NCBI RefSeq assembly: GCF_014084125.1 | Contig: NZ_CP048405.1 | Span: 5,146,001-5,210,000, forward strand | Source: Streptacidiphilus sp. PB12-B1b | GTDB taxonomy: Bacteria > Actinomycetota > Actinomycetes > Streptomycetales > Streptomycetaceae | Length of the DNA: 64,000 nucleotides | Reading direction: 5' to 3' | Shown here: positions 15,325-23,597 of the stretch, piece by piece | How the letters are laid out: each line of letters opens with the position of its first letter | How positions within the stretch are numbered: the stretch's first letter is position 1 | The notes under the pieces: model-generated | Databases searched by the model: none | The model's input: the letters and a program-made list of their open reading frames with translations, nothing else | Told to the model about the DNA's origin: nothing | Program-made: the position numbers and the translations under genes

Positions 15325-18134
15325 CACGGTGCACGCCCCGATCCGGCGCCCGCGTCGGCGAGTTCCGGTTGCCGGGGCAGGCCCGGGGCGGGCAGGGCGA
15401 GGGAGTCGGGCAGCCACATCCGGGGGCCGCCGTGCCGCAGGCGCAGCAGCAGGCCCAGCATCCCGGCCATCCCGGTGTTGTAGTCGGCCCGTACTGCGCC
15501 GAGCGTCTCGTCCGGCAGCACGAGCAGTCCGTCGCGGTGGACGCGCCGGGCGTGGGCGCAGGCGACGAGTTCCCGGGCCCAGTGCCGGTAGCGCGGCTCG
15601 TCCAGCGCGGCGGCCAGGTCCAGCAGGAAGTCGGCATTGCCGGCCAGGCCGTGGCAGGCGACGGGCGCGGCCTGCCAGCGTCGGCGGTGGACCTCGGCGG
15701 CGGCCTGCTCGGCGAGTTCGCGGTAGCGCGGTTCGCCGGTGGCCTGCCAGAGCCGGATCAGGAAGGTCCCGATCCCGGACGCTCCGCTGCACCAGTGCGG
15801 CAGCGGGGCCGCCTTGGCGGTGTCGGTGTCGCCGACCGGCCACCAGGCCGAGGTGCCGTCCGAGCGGGCGGCAGTCACCAGGGTGTCCCCGGCGCGCCGG
15901 GCCTGGTCGACGAAGTCAGCGCGGTCCGTGGCCGCCCCGGCGAGCAGCAGGAAGGTGCCGACACCGGCCACGCCGTGGCCGAAGCCGAGGTGGTTCGCCC
16001 CGGCCAGGGCCGAGTCGAAGTCGTCCGGGATCGGCCAGTTGACCCCGGAGCGGCCCGGACGCGCGGCCGTGAGCACTTGCTCGGCGGCGTCCACGGCGCG
16101 GTCGCGGAAGTCCGGCTCGCCGGTGGTCCGCCAGATGTGCAGCTGGGCCAGGCCCGCCCCGGCGAGGCCGTGGCACACGTCCGGGTTGGGCCAGCGCAGG
16201 GGCACCTGGCGGGCCAGGTCCAGCGCGTGCTGCTCCAGCCGGTCGTCGGCCAGCAGCCGGGCGGCGTCGAGCAGCGTCCAGGCGGTTCCGGAGCGGCCGA
16301 AGTACAGCCCGGGCAGGGTGCGTTCGCGTCGGCCGAGGCGGGTGACGATCCACTCGGCCGAGTCGGCGACGGCGGCCCGCAGCCGGTCGTCGTCGCGGAC
16401 GGCGGCGGCCGCGGTGAGGACGGCCAGCACCCCGGCCGCGCCGTGCTGCACGCTCAGGGCGTCGACCCGGGCGGCGAAGCCCTCGGCGGGCCAGAGGTGG
16501 TCCGGGTCGTCGGGGGTGCGGGTGGCCAGGAGGTGGCCGAGTCCGTCGGCGAGCATCCGGTCCTCGGTGTGCTCCGGCAGTACGTCGGGGTGGTGCGGCG
16601 GCGTCCCGGACGGGCGGGCCGGGGAGCCCGGCGGGGCCGCGGCGCTCGGGGCGGCCCCGCCGGCGAGCCCGGCCAGGAACTCCTCGGCGCGCCCCAGGCT
16701 CCAGCGCTGGCCGGGCTCCTCGGCCAGCAGGCCCAGGGCCACCGGCAGTAGCGGGCTCAGCCCGGGGTGGCCCTGGAGGATCCTGGTGACCAGCTCCCGC
16801 CGCCGTTCGCCGTCGCCGCCGGCGTTCGGCTGGTCGGGCACCAGCACCAGTTCGGTGCCGCAGGCCAGGTGGACCAGGGTGGCGCCGAGGCTGAAGAGGT
16901 CGGCGCGGTGGCCCGGGGCCGGACCGTCCAGCGGCGAGGCGACCACCTCGGGCGCGCCGTAGCCGGGGGTGTAGGCCGGGCGGACGTGGTCGCCGGGGCG
17001 GGCGACCATCTCCAGGTCGATCAGCCGCAACCGTCCGTCGGTGGTGACCATGAGGTTGTTGGGGTTCAGGTCGCGCAGCACGTACCCGGCCCGGTGCACG
17101 GCGGCGACCGCGGCGACCAGCTGCCGGGCGAGGTGCAGCACCGGGCCCAGGGCGGGCTCCGAGCGGCCGGCGACCCACGCCCGCAGGGTCTCGCCGTCGA
17201 CGCGCTCCTGCACCAGGTAGTGGTTGCCGCCCTGGGTGAACTGGTCCAGCGCCTCGGGGGCCAGCCCCAGCGGGGCGAGCACGGCGTGCATCGCGGCCTC
17301 GTGCCGCAGCATGGCGGCGGCGTCCTGCCCGCTCAGCTGCGCGCCGACGTGCCGTCGGGCCTCCTTGACGACGACCTCGCGGCCGGTCTGCCGGTCGGTG
17401 CCGAGGAACACGCCGCCCTTGTAGGCGTGCCGGATGGCCCGGCGCACCACGTAGCGGTCGTTGAGCAGCACCGCCGCCGGGCGCGTGGTGTCCGTGTCCG
17501 CCGGTGCGGCGTCCTCGGGCAGGGGCGGCCGCGCCCACGCGGGCGGGCTGTACCAGGGCAGCCGCTGGTCCTTCTGCAGCTGCCCGTCGGGGGCGGTCAG
17601 CATCGGCTCCCAGGAGCCGTCGTTGCCGAGCCGCAGCACCGCCTTGAAGCCGCCGTAGCGGTAGTGCACCGAACTGCCGGGCCGGTAGGGGCGGTCGGAG
17701 AGGATGCCCGGGTTGGGCAGCCCGCTGGTGGCCCGGTGCAGTGCCTCGGCCAGGCGGCGGAACTGCTCGTCGTCGTCCGGGTAGGCGGTGAGGAACTTGC
17801 CGCCGCCGCCCCGGTCGTAGCGGGCGCTGACCAGTTCCGCGGCGCGGCCGAGCGTGCCCGCGAACTTGAAGGTGGCGCGTTCGGCGAGCAGCACCTCGGC
17901 GCAGCGGTGCAGCACCAGCGGCGCGGCGAGCGGGGTGGCCGAGACGTGCAGCTTCCACCCCTGGTCGGGCAGCGGGCTGCGGCGCGCCGGTTCGGCCCGG
18001 CACCAGAAGGGGCCCGGCGTCAGCGTCCAGTCGTCGGCGCCCCGGGCGGCGAGCACGCTCCGGACGATGCCGGGCAGCAGGTCGGCGTCCCGTTCCGGTC
18101 CGCGCGGGGCGACCGCGCTGTCCGTGCCCGTCAT
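15321..18134 (-). CDS. Class IV lanthionine synthetase (LanL)
   Basis: A 937-aa three-domain enzyme that phosphorylates, eliminates and cyclises Ser/Thr/Cys in precursor peptides. The N-terminal lyase-like part shows WKLHVSATP, KFLTAYP and SSVHYRYGGF (about 60-163). A kinase domain follows (about 225-500) with GGVFLGTD, catalytic LRDLNPNN and LIDLEM. The C-terminal cyclase (about 550-937) retains zinc ligands in WCSGASG and CHGLAGN. Those ligands separate class IV LanL from class III LanKC. ATG 18134 has GGAGG upstream. It is first in an operon with the protease and three precursors; no transporter is in the operon. Confidence 0.9.
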   Translation of the reverse strand: MTGTDSAVAPRGPERDADLLPGIVRSVLAARGADDWTLTPGPFWCRAEPARRSPLPDQGWKLHVSATPLAAPLVLHRCAEVLLAERATFKFAGTLGRAAELVSARYDRGGGGKFLTAYPDDDEQFRRLAEALHRATSGLPNPGILSDRPYRPGSSVHYRYGGFKAVLRLGNDGSWEPMLTAPDGQLQKDQRLPWYSPPAWARPPLPEDAAPADTDTTRPAAVLLNDRYVVRRAIRHAYKGGVFLGTDRQTGREVVVKEARRHVGAQLSGQDAAAMLRHEAAMHAVLAPLGLAPEALDQFTQGGNHYLVQERVDGETLRAWVAGRSEPALGPVLHLARQLVAAVAAVHRAGYVLRDLNPNNLMVTTDGRLRLIDLEMVARPGDHVRPAYTPGYGAPEVVASPLDGPAPGHRADLFSLGATLVHLACGTELVLVPDQPNAGGDGERRRELVTRILQGHPGLSPLLPVALGLLAEEPGQRWSLGRAEEFLAGLAGGAAPSAAAPPGSPARPSGTPPHHPDVLPEHTEDRMLADGLGHLLATRTPDDPDHLWPAEGFAARVDALSVQHGAAGVLAVLTAAAAVRDDDRLRAAVADSAEWIVTRLGRRERTLPGLYFGRSGTAWTLLDAARLLADDRLEQHALDLARQVPLRWPNPDVCHGLAGAGLAQLHIWRTTGEPDFRDRAVDAAEQVLTAARPGRSGVNWPIPDDFDSALAGANHLGFGHGVAGVGTFLLLAGAATDRADFVDQARRAGDTLVTAARSDGTSAWWPVGDTDTAKAAPLPHWCSGASGIGTFLIRLWQATGEPRYRELAEQAAAEVHRRRWQAAPVACHGLAGNADFLLDLAAALDEPRYRHWARELVACAHARRVHRDGLLVLPDETLGAVRADYNTGMAGMLGLLLRLRHGGPRMWLPDSLALPAPGLPRQPELADAGAGSGRAPW

Positions 18135-18362
18135 GCTCGCCTCCGTCACCGCACTGTGGACGACCGAGCCGTGGTTCCGGCTCCGTCTCGGTGATTTCAT
18201 GCTGGCAGCGGGGCCATGGCCGGGCATGGGTGAGCCGCACCCATCTTTGGCCGCCCCGCCCGGTCGGCACCGGGGCGGAGCACGCATGGACGCCGGGCCG
18301 TGCGTCGAGCCGCGCACCGGGCCCTGCGCCAGGCCGGGCGCGGCGGCCCGGACATGCGGAAA

Positions 18363-18386
18363 GGGGGCGCCCGGGCGGGCGCCCCC
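18363..18386 (-). terminator. Terminator after the radical-SAM/GAF operon; 305-bp gap
   Basis: Perfect 10-bp G/C stem (18363-18372 with 18377-18386), 4-base loop, below the GAF gene end. The gap 18135-18439 holds this and the LanL leader/promoter region; I see no gene in it. Confidence 0.7.
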
Positions 18387-18439
18387 CTGGGTCGGGAGCG
18401 GGGTGTCGTGCGGACGCCGGTGGCGGCGCGCGGGCGCGG

Positions 18440-19069
18440 TCAGCTCTCCCGCAGCAGCTGGTCCAGGCTGCTGACCAGGCGCAGGGCGGCGTCGCGCCGC
18501 TCCGGGCCGAGGGGGAGCTGCAACGGGCCCACCGGGGCCGGGTCCGGCGTCCCGCTGCGGCCGCGTCGGCCGACGATGACGCGCAGGGCGGCGGCTGCCT
18601 GCCGGGCGAACAGCGCCAGCAGGTCGAGCTCGCCCAGGCTGGAGCGGGCCTGCGGGGAGGGGTCGAGCACCTCCAGCACGCCCAGGATGCGGTTGCCGTG
18701 GATGAGCGGGGCGGCCATCAGCGCCTGGGGCACGTACGCGGTCGACTCGGCCAGCGAGCGGTCGAAGGAGGGGTTCCGGGTGAGGTCGTCCACCACCATC
18801 GGCTCCCCGGAGACCAGCACCCAGCCGGCGATCCCGCTGCCGGCCGGGAAGCGGCTGCCCACCAGGGAGTTCTCGCCCTGCCCGGAGACGGCCTGGAAGA
18901 CCAGCTCGTCGGTCTCCTCGTCCAGCAGCATGATCGAGCTGGCCTGCGCGCCGAAGATGGCCCGGGCCACCTCGACCACGGACTCCAGCAGTTCCTGAGC
19001 CATCGGCTCCTGTTCCGTCGCCGTCTGCGCCGCGGCGGGCGACGGCGGTTGGCTTCCCTGGGTGATCAT
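18440..19069 (-). CDS. GAF-domain sensor protein
   Basis: A 209-aa soluble protein made almost entirely of one GAF domain (about residues 25-165): ARAIFGAQASSIMLLDEE, GSGIAGWVLVSGEP and AAPLIHGNRILGVLEVLDP are typical strands and loops. GAF domains bind small ligands or haem. There is no output domain, so it would act by partner contact. ATG 19069 overlaps the subtilase stop (ATGA), making it the last gene of the six-gene operon. Its role there is unknown; sensing redox state or cyclic nucleotide linked to the upstream cyclase protein is a guess. Confidence 0.85.
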   Translation of the reverse strand: MITQGSQPPSPAAAQTATEQEPMAQELLESVVEVARAIFGAQASSIMLLDEETDELVFQAVSGQGENSLVGSRFPAGSGIAGWVLVSGEPMVVDDLTRNPSFDRSLAESTAYVPQALMAAPLIHGNRILGVLEVLDPSPQARSSLGELDLLALFARQAAAALRVIVGRRGRSGTPDPAPVGPLQLPLGPERRDAALRLVSSLDQLLRES

Positions 19070-19908
19070 GTGGCATCCCTGTCGCTGATTCGGACGTTGG
19101 CCGCGGAGAGGTAGAGCGCGTTCTTCAACTGAAAGGTCGTCATCCTCGGGTGCTGGGAGAGGATGCGGGCGCACTGGCCGCTGATGAAGGGGGTGGCGAA
19201 GCTGTTGCCGCTGGTGCGGATGGAGCCGCCGCCGAGCCAGGCGACCGGGACGTTCTGGCCGGGGGCGAAGAACTCCACCGGCGGATCGGGGTTGTAGAGG
19301 TAGAGGTCGGCCTCCTCCTGGTGGCTGCCGACCGAGATGACCGAGGCGAACCGCCAGGGGAAGCTCTCCACCGGGGTGTTGTGCGCCGAGGCGACCAGCG
19401 CGGTCCGGGCGAAGTACGCCTCGTCGGCCAGCGCGTGCAGCTCCTGCATGAACTGGATCCTGGTGGTGGACAGGCTGAGGTTCACCACGTCGAAGCCCTG
19501 GCGCACGGCCCAGCGCAGCCCGGCGAGCAGGACGTCCCCGCTGCCGGAGAAGCGCTCCCCCAGCACCCGGACGCTGTACAGCTCGCAGTCGGGGGCGATC
19601 CTGCGGATGATGCCCGCGCAGGCCGTGCCGTGGCCGCAGCTGTCCCCGGTGTCGGTGGGCCGGACGGTGATCTCCCCGTCCGGGCCGTCCTTGGCGACGA
19701 CCCAGGAGCCGTCCACCGGGCCCACCAGCGGGTGGTCCCGGTCCACGCCGGAGTCGACCACGCACACCCGGACGCCGCGCCCGGTGGCCTCGCCCGACGT
19801 CCAGGTCGGCGGCACCGGCTCGCGGTCGGCCAGGACCGGCACGTCCTCGGGGCGCCTGCCCCGCAGGCTCCAGGTCAGTTCGGGGTCGGGCGGCACCACG
19901 GTCTCCAT
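19066..19908 (-). CDS. Subtilisin-like serine protease (S8), cytoplasmic
   Basis: A 280-aa subtilase with the full triad: D52 in VVDSGVD, H93 in CGHGTACAG and S236 in GNSFATP, plus the oxyanion asparagine N177. There is no signal peptide or propeptide and the protein is compact, unlike secreted subtilisins. RiPP clusters often use such proteases for maturation, and the candidate precursor (23397-23597) is in the same operon, so peptide cleavage is the best inference. It starts 4 bp after the stop of the cyclase/ATPase gene. Confidence 0.88.
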   Translation of the reverse strand: METVVPPDPELTWSLRGRRPEDVPVLADREPVPPTWTSGEATGRGVRVCVVDSGVDRDHPLVGPVDGSWVVAKDGPDGEITVRPTDTGDSCGHGTACAGIIRRIAPDCELYSVRVLGERFSGSGDVLLAGLRWAVRQGFDVVNLSLSTTRIQFMQELHALADEAYFARTALVASAHNTPVESFPWRFASVISVGSHQEEADLYLYNPDPPVEFFAPGQNVPVAWLGGGSIRTSGNSFATPFISGQCARILSQHPRMTTFQLKNALYLSAANVRISDRDAT

Positions 19909-19912
19909 CGAG

Positions 19913-22900
19913 TCAGCTCCTTGTTCTCGGCTGCGGCCCGGCCGCCGCGCCGCTGAGCGCCGCGGCCCAGCGGACGCCGGGCAGGTGGCCCTTCTGGGCG
20001 AACCGGGCCCCGGCCGTGGCCGCCGCCGCGGCGGCCTGCTCCGGTCTGCCGAGCAGCCGCAGCGCGTGCGCCCGGTCCAGCGCGGCCACCGCCTGGACGA
20101 TCGGGGAGTCGGTGCGGGCGGCGGCCTCGACCGCGGCCCGGGCGAGCCGCAGCGCCTCGCCGCTGCGGCCCCCGGCGGCGGCGATCCGGCTGCGGATACC
20201 GGCCTCGTCCACCGCCTCGGCCCCGGGCAGGGTGCTGGGCTGCCCGGCGGGGGTCAGCCGGTCCAGGGCCTCGGCCGCCTCGGCCCAGCGGGCGTCGTCC
20301 GCCAGCAGCCGCGCCGTCTCCAGCGAGACGGTGGCCAGCAGTCCGCCGCCGCCCAGCCGTCCGCCCGCCTCGGCCGCCTGCGCCAGCCGGCTCAGCGCCT
20401 GCGCCCGGCGTCCGGTCAGCGCGTCGACCGCCGCCGCGAAGACGGGGATGAAGACCTCGGCCTCGGCATAGCCCAACTCCCCTGCGATGGAAGCCGATTC
20501 GGCCAGCAGCCGGTGTGCCTCGGCGGGCTGGTCGCGCAGCGCGAGCAGCATCGCCAGCGGGCAGCCCAGGGTGGCCCGCACGGTTCTGCGGCCCGGGCCG
20601 TGCTCGGCCAGCAGCTCCCGGCAACGTTCGACGGCCACCGGCACCGGCTCGGGCCCGCGCCACAGCGAGATGCCCATGGCGCCCAGGGCCACAGCCCGCT
20701 CCGGCTCGGCGTCGGCGCGCCGGGCGTGCGCCAGGGCGCGGGTGAGGGCCTGGTCGGCCCGGCCGTGACGGCCCTGCACCTGGTAGTGCTGGGCCAGCCG
20801 GATCCGGGCCCGGGCCTGGCCGAGGTCGTCCCCGGCCGCCTCGAACACCGGCAGCACCGCCTGCGCGGTCTCGGCGACGGCGGCCGGACCGCCCGGGTCC
20901 AGCGTGGCCAGCGCGAGCCGGGCATGGGCGGCCTCCACCCGGTCCACCGGCCGCCGCAGGTCGGTGCCGGGCGCGGGGTGGTCCGGCGCGGGGTGGTCCG
21001 GCGCGGGGTGGTCGGGCGCGGGGGTGGCGGGCGCGGAGTGGTCCGGCGCGAGGTGGTCGGGCGCGGGGGTGCCGGGCGCGGGGGTGCCGGGCGCGGGGGT
21101 GCCGGGCGCGGGGGTGCCGGGCGCGGGGTGGTCGAGCAGTTGGCGCAGCAGTCGGCGTCCCTGGTCGGTGCGGCCGAGCGCCAGTCTGGCCTCGCCCAGT
21201 CGGCGGGTCGCGGACACCCCGGCGGGCTCGCCCGGGCGGGACAGCCGGACCGCCCGGTCCAGCAGGTCGTCCGCCCAGGAGAGGTCGGACCGGGACAGGG
21301 CCAGCGCGCCTGCCCGGGCCAGGCCGTCCGCGGCACGGCGGCGCAGGGTCTCGGTGTGCGCGTCCAGCAGCCCCAGCTCGGTGCGGTAGCGGTGGGCCCG
21401 CTCCAGGTGCGCGGCGACCGCGCCGTGGCCGTCCGCGCGTACCGAGGCCAGACCGGCGGCCCGCTCGTGCCGCTCGGCCCGGGAGCGCTTGGACATGCAG
21501 GCGTAGGCGACCTCCTGGACGAGGCCGCTGCTGAAGCGGAAGGCGATCCGGTCGGGCGCGGTCCGGCGGGCCGGCTCGACCAGGCGGCGGCGGCTCAGCC
21601 GCGCCAGCGCGGCGCGGGCCGGGCCCTCGGAGCCGTCGCCGGTGCCGACTCCGCCGCCCAGCTCGTCCTCGGGGCCGGAGGCGGCCAGCCGGACCAGCTC
21701 GTCGGCGTCGAACTCCCGGCCCAGCACCGAGGCGAGGTCCAGCGTGACGCGCTCGGCGCGCTCCAGCGCGTCGATGCGGGCGCCCAGCAGGGCCTGCAGG
21801 GTGGCTGGCACCCCCTCGCCGACACCGCCGGTACCGGTCGGCCCGGCGGCACCTGCGGGCAGGTCGGAGACGTCCATGGCCAGCAGCTGCTCCAGGTGCA
21901 GCGGGTTGCCGCCAGCCCGTTCCAGCAGCCGCTCCGAGACGCAGGCGCTGTGGGCGCCGACCTCCGTCAGCCCGGCGGCCAGCCGCACGGCCTCCTCGGC
22001 GGACAGGCCCGCCAGCGGCAGCGCCCGCCCGGCGGCGCCCCAGCCGGGACGGGTGTCGAACAGCTCCGGCCGCGCCAGGCAGACCACCAGCACCGCCGCC
22101 GCGCCCAGCTCCGCCACCACCCGTTCCACCACGTCGAGCAGGACCGGGGTGGCCCAGTGGGCGTCGTCGACCACCAGGACGACCGGGGCGCGGGCCGCCA
22201 GCACGGACAGCAGGCGCACCAGCGCGGCGCAGGTGTCGTTGACGGAGGGGTTGGGCGTGCCGTCCAGCAGGAGCCCGGCGTCCAGCACCGCCAGCGCGTC
22301 GGCGACGGCTTCGGAGCCCGGGTCGGCGACGGTGCTGGTGCCGTTGCCGGTGCCGGTGAGCGCCGGGGCGTCCGGGTGGCGCAGCGCGTGCTCGTCCAGG
22401 ACCTGCCGCAGCGCCTCGGCCAGCGGGGTGAGGCTGCCGCGGTCGCCGTAGGTGCGGCACCGCCCTGCGCCGCACAGGGCGCCCCGGGGGCCGGAGCGGT
22501 CGCGGCGGCCGAGCCACTCGCGGACCAGTCGGGTCTTGCCCAGCCCCGCCTCGCCGCCGACGACGGCCAGCTGTGCGCCGCCGCCCCCGGCCGCACGGTC
22601 CAACACGGCGTCCAGCCGGGCCAGTTCGCGTCCCCGGCCGACGAAGGGGAGGTCGAAGCGGCGCAGCAGGCCGGGATCGTCGTCCCCCAGGCCGAGCAGC
22701 CGGTGGGCGGAGACGGGTTCGGCCTTGCCCTTGAGGTGCAGCGGCCCGACCGGGGCCACCCGGGCGGCCGGTCCGGCGGCGCGCAGGGTCTCCGGGCCGA
22801 TCAGGATCTGCCCCGCGCCCGCGTTCTGCTCCAGCCGCGCGGCGACGTTCACCGTCTCGCCGGAGATCAGCGCCTGCCGCGTGGAGTTGTCCGAACCGGC

Positions 22901-23359
22901 CACCACCTGGCCGGTGTTGACGCCGATCCTGACGTCCAGCCGTACGCCCAGGGCGGGTTCGAGCTCGGCGTTCAGCCGGGCCAGTGCCTCCAGCATGCCC
23001 AGGGTGGCGGCCAATGCGCGCCGGGCGTCGTCCTCGCGCATCGAGGGCACGCCGAAGACGGCCATCACCGCGTCGCCGATGAACTTCTCCAAGGTGCCGC
23101 CACAGGACTCGATCTGATGGCGCATCACTTCGAAGTAGCGAAGCGTGACCGAGCGCAGGGTCTCCGGGTCGAGCGCCGCGGAAAGTCGGGTGGAGCCGAC
23201 CAGGTCGCAGAAGACGATGGTCACCACCTTGCGTTCCTCGGCCCGGCCGGAGCGGACCGCCGTCGCGGCGGAGACGGCGGACGGCCGGTTCGGTGTGCCG
23301 CAGGAGGGGCAGAAGCGGGCGTCGGTCGGCAGCGGGTGGGCGCATGCGGAGCAGTTCAT
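19913..23359 (-). CDS. Class III nucleotidyl cyclase / AAA-type ATPase / TPR signalling protein
   Basis: A 1148-aa multidomain protein. A zinc ribbon (C3, C6, C17, C20) leads into a class III adenylyl/guanylyl cyclase catalytic domain with both metal aspartates (D52 in FCDLVGST, D96 in FIGDAV), K92 and the N171/R175 pair (ETVNVAARLE), so it looks catalytically complete. Next come a STAND-type ATPase with Walker A GGEAGLGKT near residue 285 and a C-terminal TPR array. A Pro/Ala/Asp/His repeat tract lies within the TPR part. Such proteins are usually stand-alone regulators; here it sits in a biosynthetic operon between the candidate precursor and the protease. Confidence 0.88.
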   Translation of the reverse strand: MNCSACAHPLPTDARFCPSCGTPNRPSAVSAATAVRSGRAEERKVVTIVFCDLVGSTRLSAALDPETLRSVTLRYFEVMRHQIESCGGTLEKFIGDAVMAVFGVPSMREDDARRALAATLGMLEALARLNAELEPALGVRLDVRIGVNTGQVVAGSDNSTRQALISGETVNVAARLEQNAGAGQILIGPETLRAAGPAARVAPVGPLHLKGKAEPVSAHRLLGLGDDDPGLLRRFDLPFVGRGRELARLDAVLDRAAGGGGAQLAVVGGEAGLGKTRLVREWLGRRDRSGPRGALCGAGRCRTYGDRGSLTPLAEALRQVLDEHALRHPDAPALTGTGNGTSTVADPGSEAVADALAVLDAGLLLDGTPNPSVNDTCAALVRLLSVLAARAPVVLVVDDAHWATPVLLDVVERVVAELGAAAVLVVCLARPELFDTRPGWGAAGRALPLAGLSAEEAVRLAAGLTEVGAHSACVSERLLERAGGNPLHLEQLLAMDVSDLPAGAAGPTGTGGVGEGVPATLQALLGARIDALERAERVTLDLASVLGREFDADELVRLAASGPEDELGGGVGTGDGSEGPARAALARLSRRRLVEPARRTAPDRIAFRFSSGLVQEVAYACMSKRSRAERHERAAGLASVRADGHGAVAAHLERAHRYRTELGLLDAHTETLRRRAADGLARAGALALSRSDLSWADDLLDRAVRLSRPGEPAGVSATRRLGEARLALGRTDQGRRLLRQLLDHPAPGTPAPGTPAPGTPAPGTPAPDHLAPDHSAPATPAPDHPAPDHPAPDHPAPGTDLRRPVDRVEAAHARLALATLDPGGPAAVAETAQAVLPVFEAAGDDLGQARARIRLAQHYQVQGRHGRADQALTRALAHARRADAEPERAVALGAMGISLWRGPEPVPVAVERCRELLAEHGPGRRTVRATLGCPLAMLLALRDQPAEAHRLLAESASIAGELGYAEAEVFIPVFAAAVDALTGRRAQALSRLAQAAEAGGRLGGGGLLATVSLETARLLADDARWAEAAEALDRLTPAGQPSTLPGAEAVDEAGIRSRIAAAGGRSGEALRLARAAVEAAARTDSPIVQAVAALDRAHALRLLGRPEQAAAAAATAGARFAQKGHLPGVRWAAALSGAAAGPQPRTRS
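20965..21135. repeat. In-frame minisatellite within the cyclase/ATPase gene
   Basis: About eleven imperfect 15-bp units of GGTGGTCCGGCGCGG or GGGTGCCGGGCGCGG type, encoding five-residue APGTP and APDHP repeats in the minus-strand protein. The period keeps frame, so copy number could vary without breaking the gene. Confidence 0.8.
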
Positions 23360-23396
23360 CAGGGTGTCCTTGCCTGTCCGGCCGAGGCCGCGGCCG

Positions 23397-23597
23397 TCAG
23401 AAGAGCGCGCCGCCGGCGATCTCGCTGTGCGCCTGGACCTCCGGGCCGACCTCGTCGAGCCGACTCTTGATGTCCAGCAGCAGCGCGAGCTCCTCCGGGC
23501 CGAGCTCGCGCAGCACCTCCTGCTGCTCGCTGGTGAGGACGTCGACGGCGAACCCGGCCGCGCCCAGCCGTTCGAGGGTGTCGTGATGCTCGGTCAT
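23397..23597 (-). CDS. Candidate RiPP precursor, 'aroma-sacti cluster' type (66 aa)
   Basis: A 66-aa peptide with an acidic, helix-prone N-terminal two thirds (AAGFAVDVLTSEQQEVLREL, then PEELALLLDIKSRLD) and a short tail PEVQAHSEIAGGALF. The shape, a conserved helical leader and a small C-terminal tail with glycines and a final aromatic residue, resembles what I remember being catalogued as the aroma-sacti cluster domain family near radical SAM enzymes. There is no cysteine, so classical sactionine bonds are impossible. ATG 23597 overlaps the stop of the diiron oxidase gene (ATGA). It may be a precursor or an accessory recognition protein. Confidence 0.72.
   Translation of the reverse strand: MTEHHDTLERLGAAGFAVDVLTSEQQEVLRELGPEELALLLDIKSRLDEVGPEVQAHSEIAGGALF

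Noticed and set aside
20965-21135. Possible CRISPR array
   Set aside because: Units are contiguous 15-bp repeats without unique spacers and encode an in-frame Pro-rich linker.
19337-23470. A plus-strand open frame of over 1300 codons antisense to the cyclase/ATPase gene
   Set aside because: Composition is Gly/Arg/Gln/Ala-rich with no domain, and it is the antisense shadow of a gene with complete motifs.
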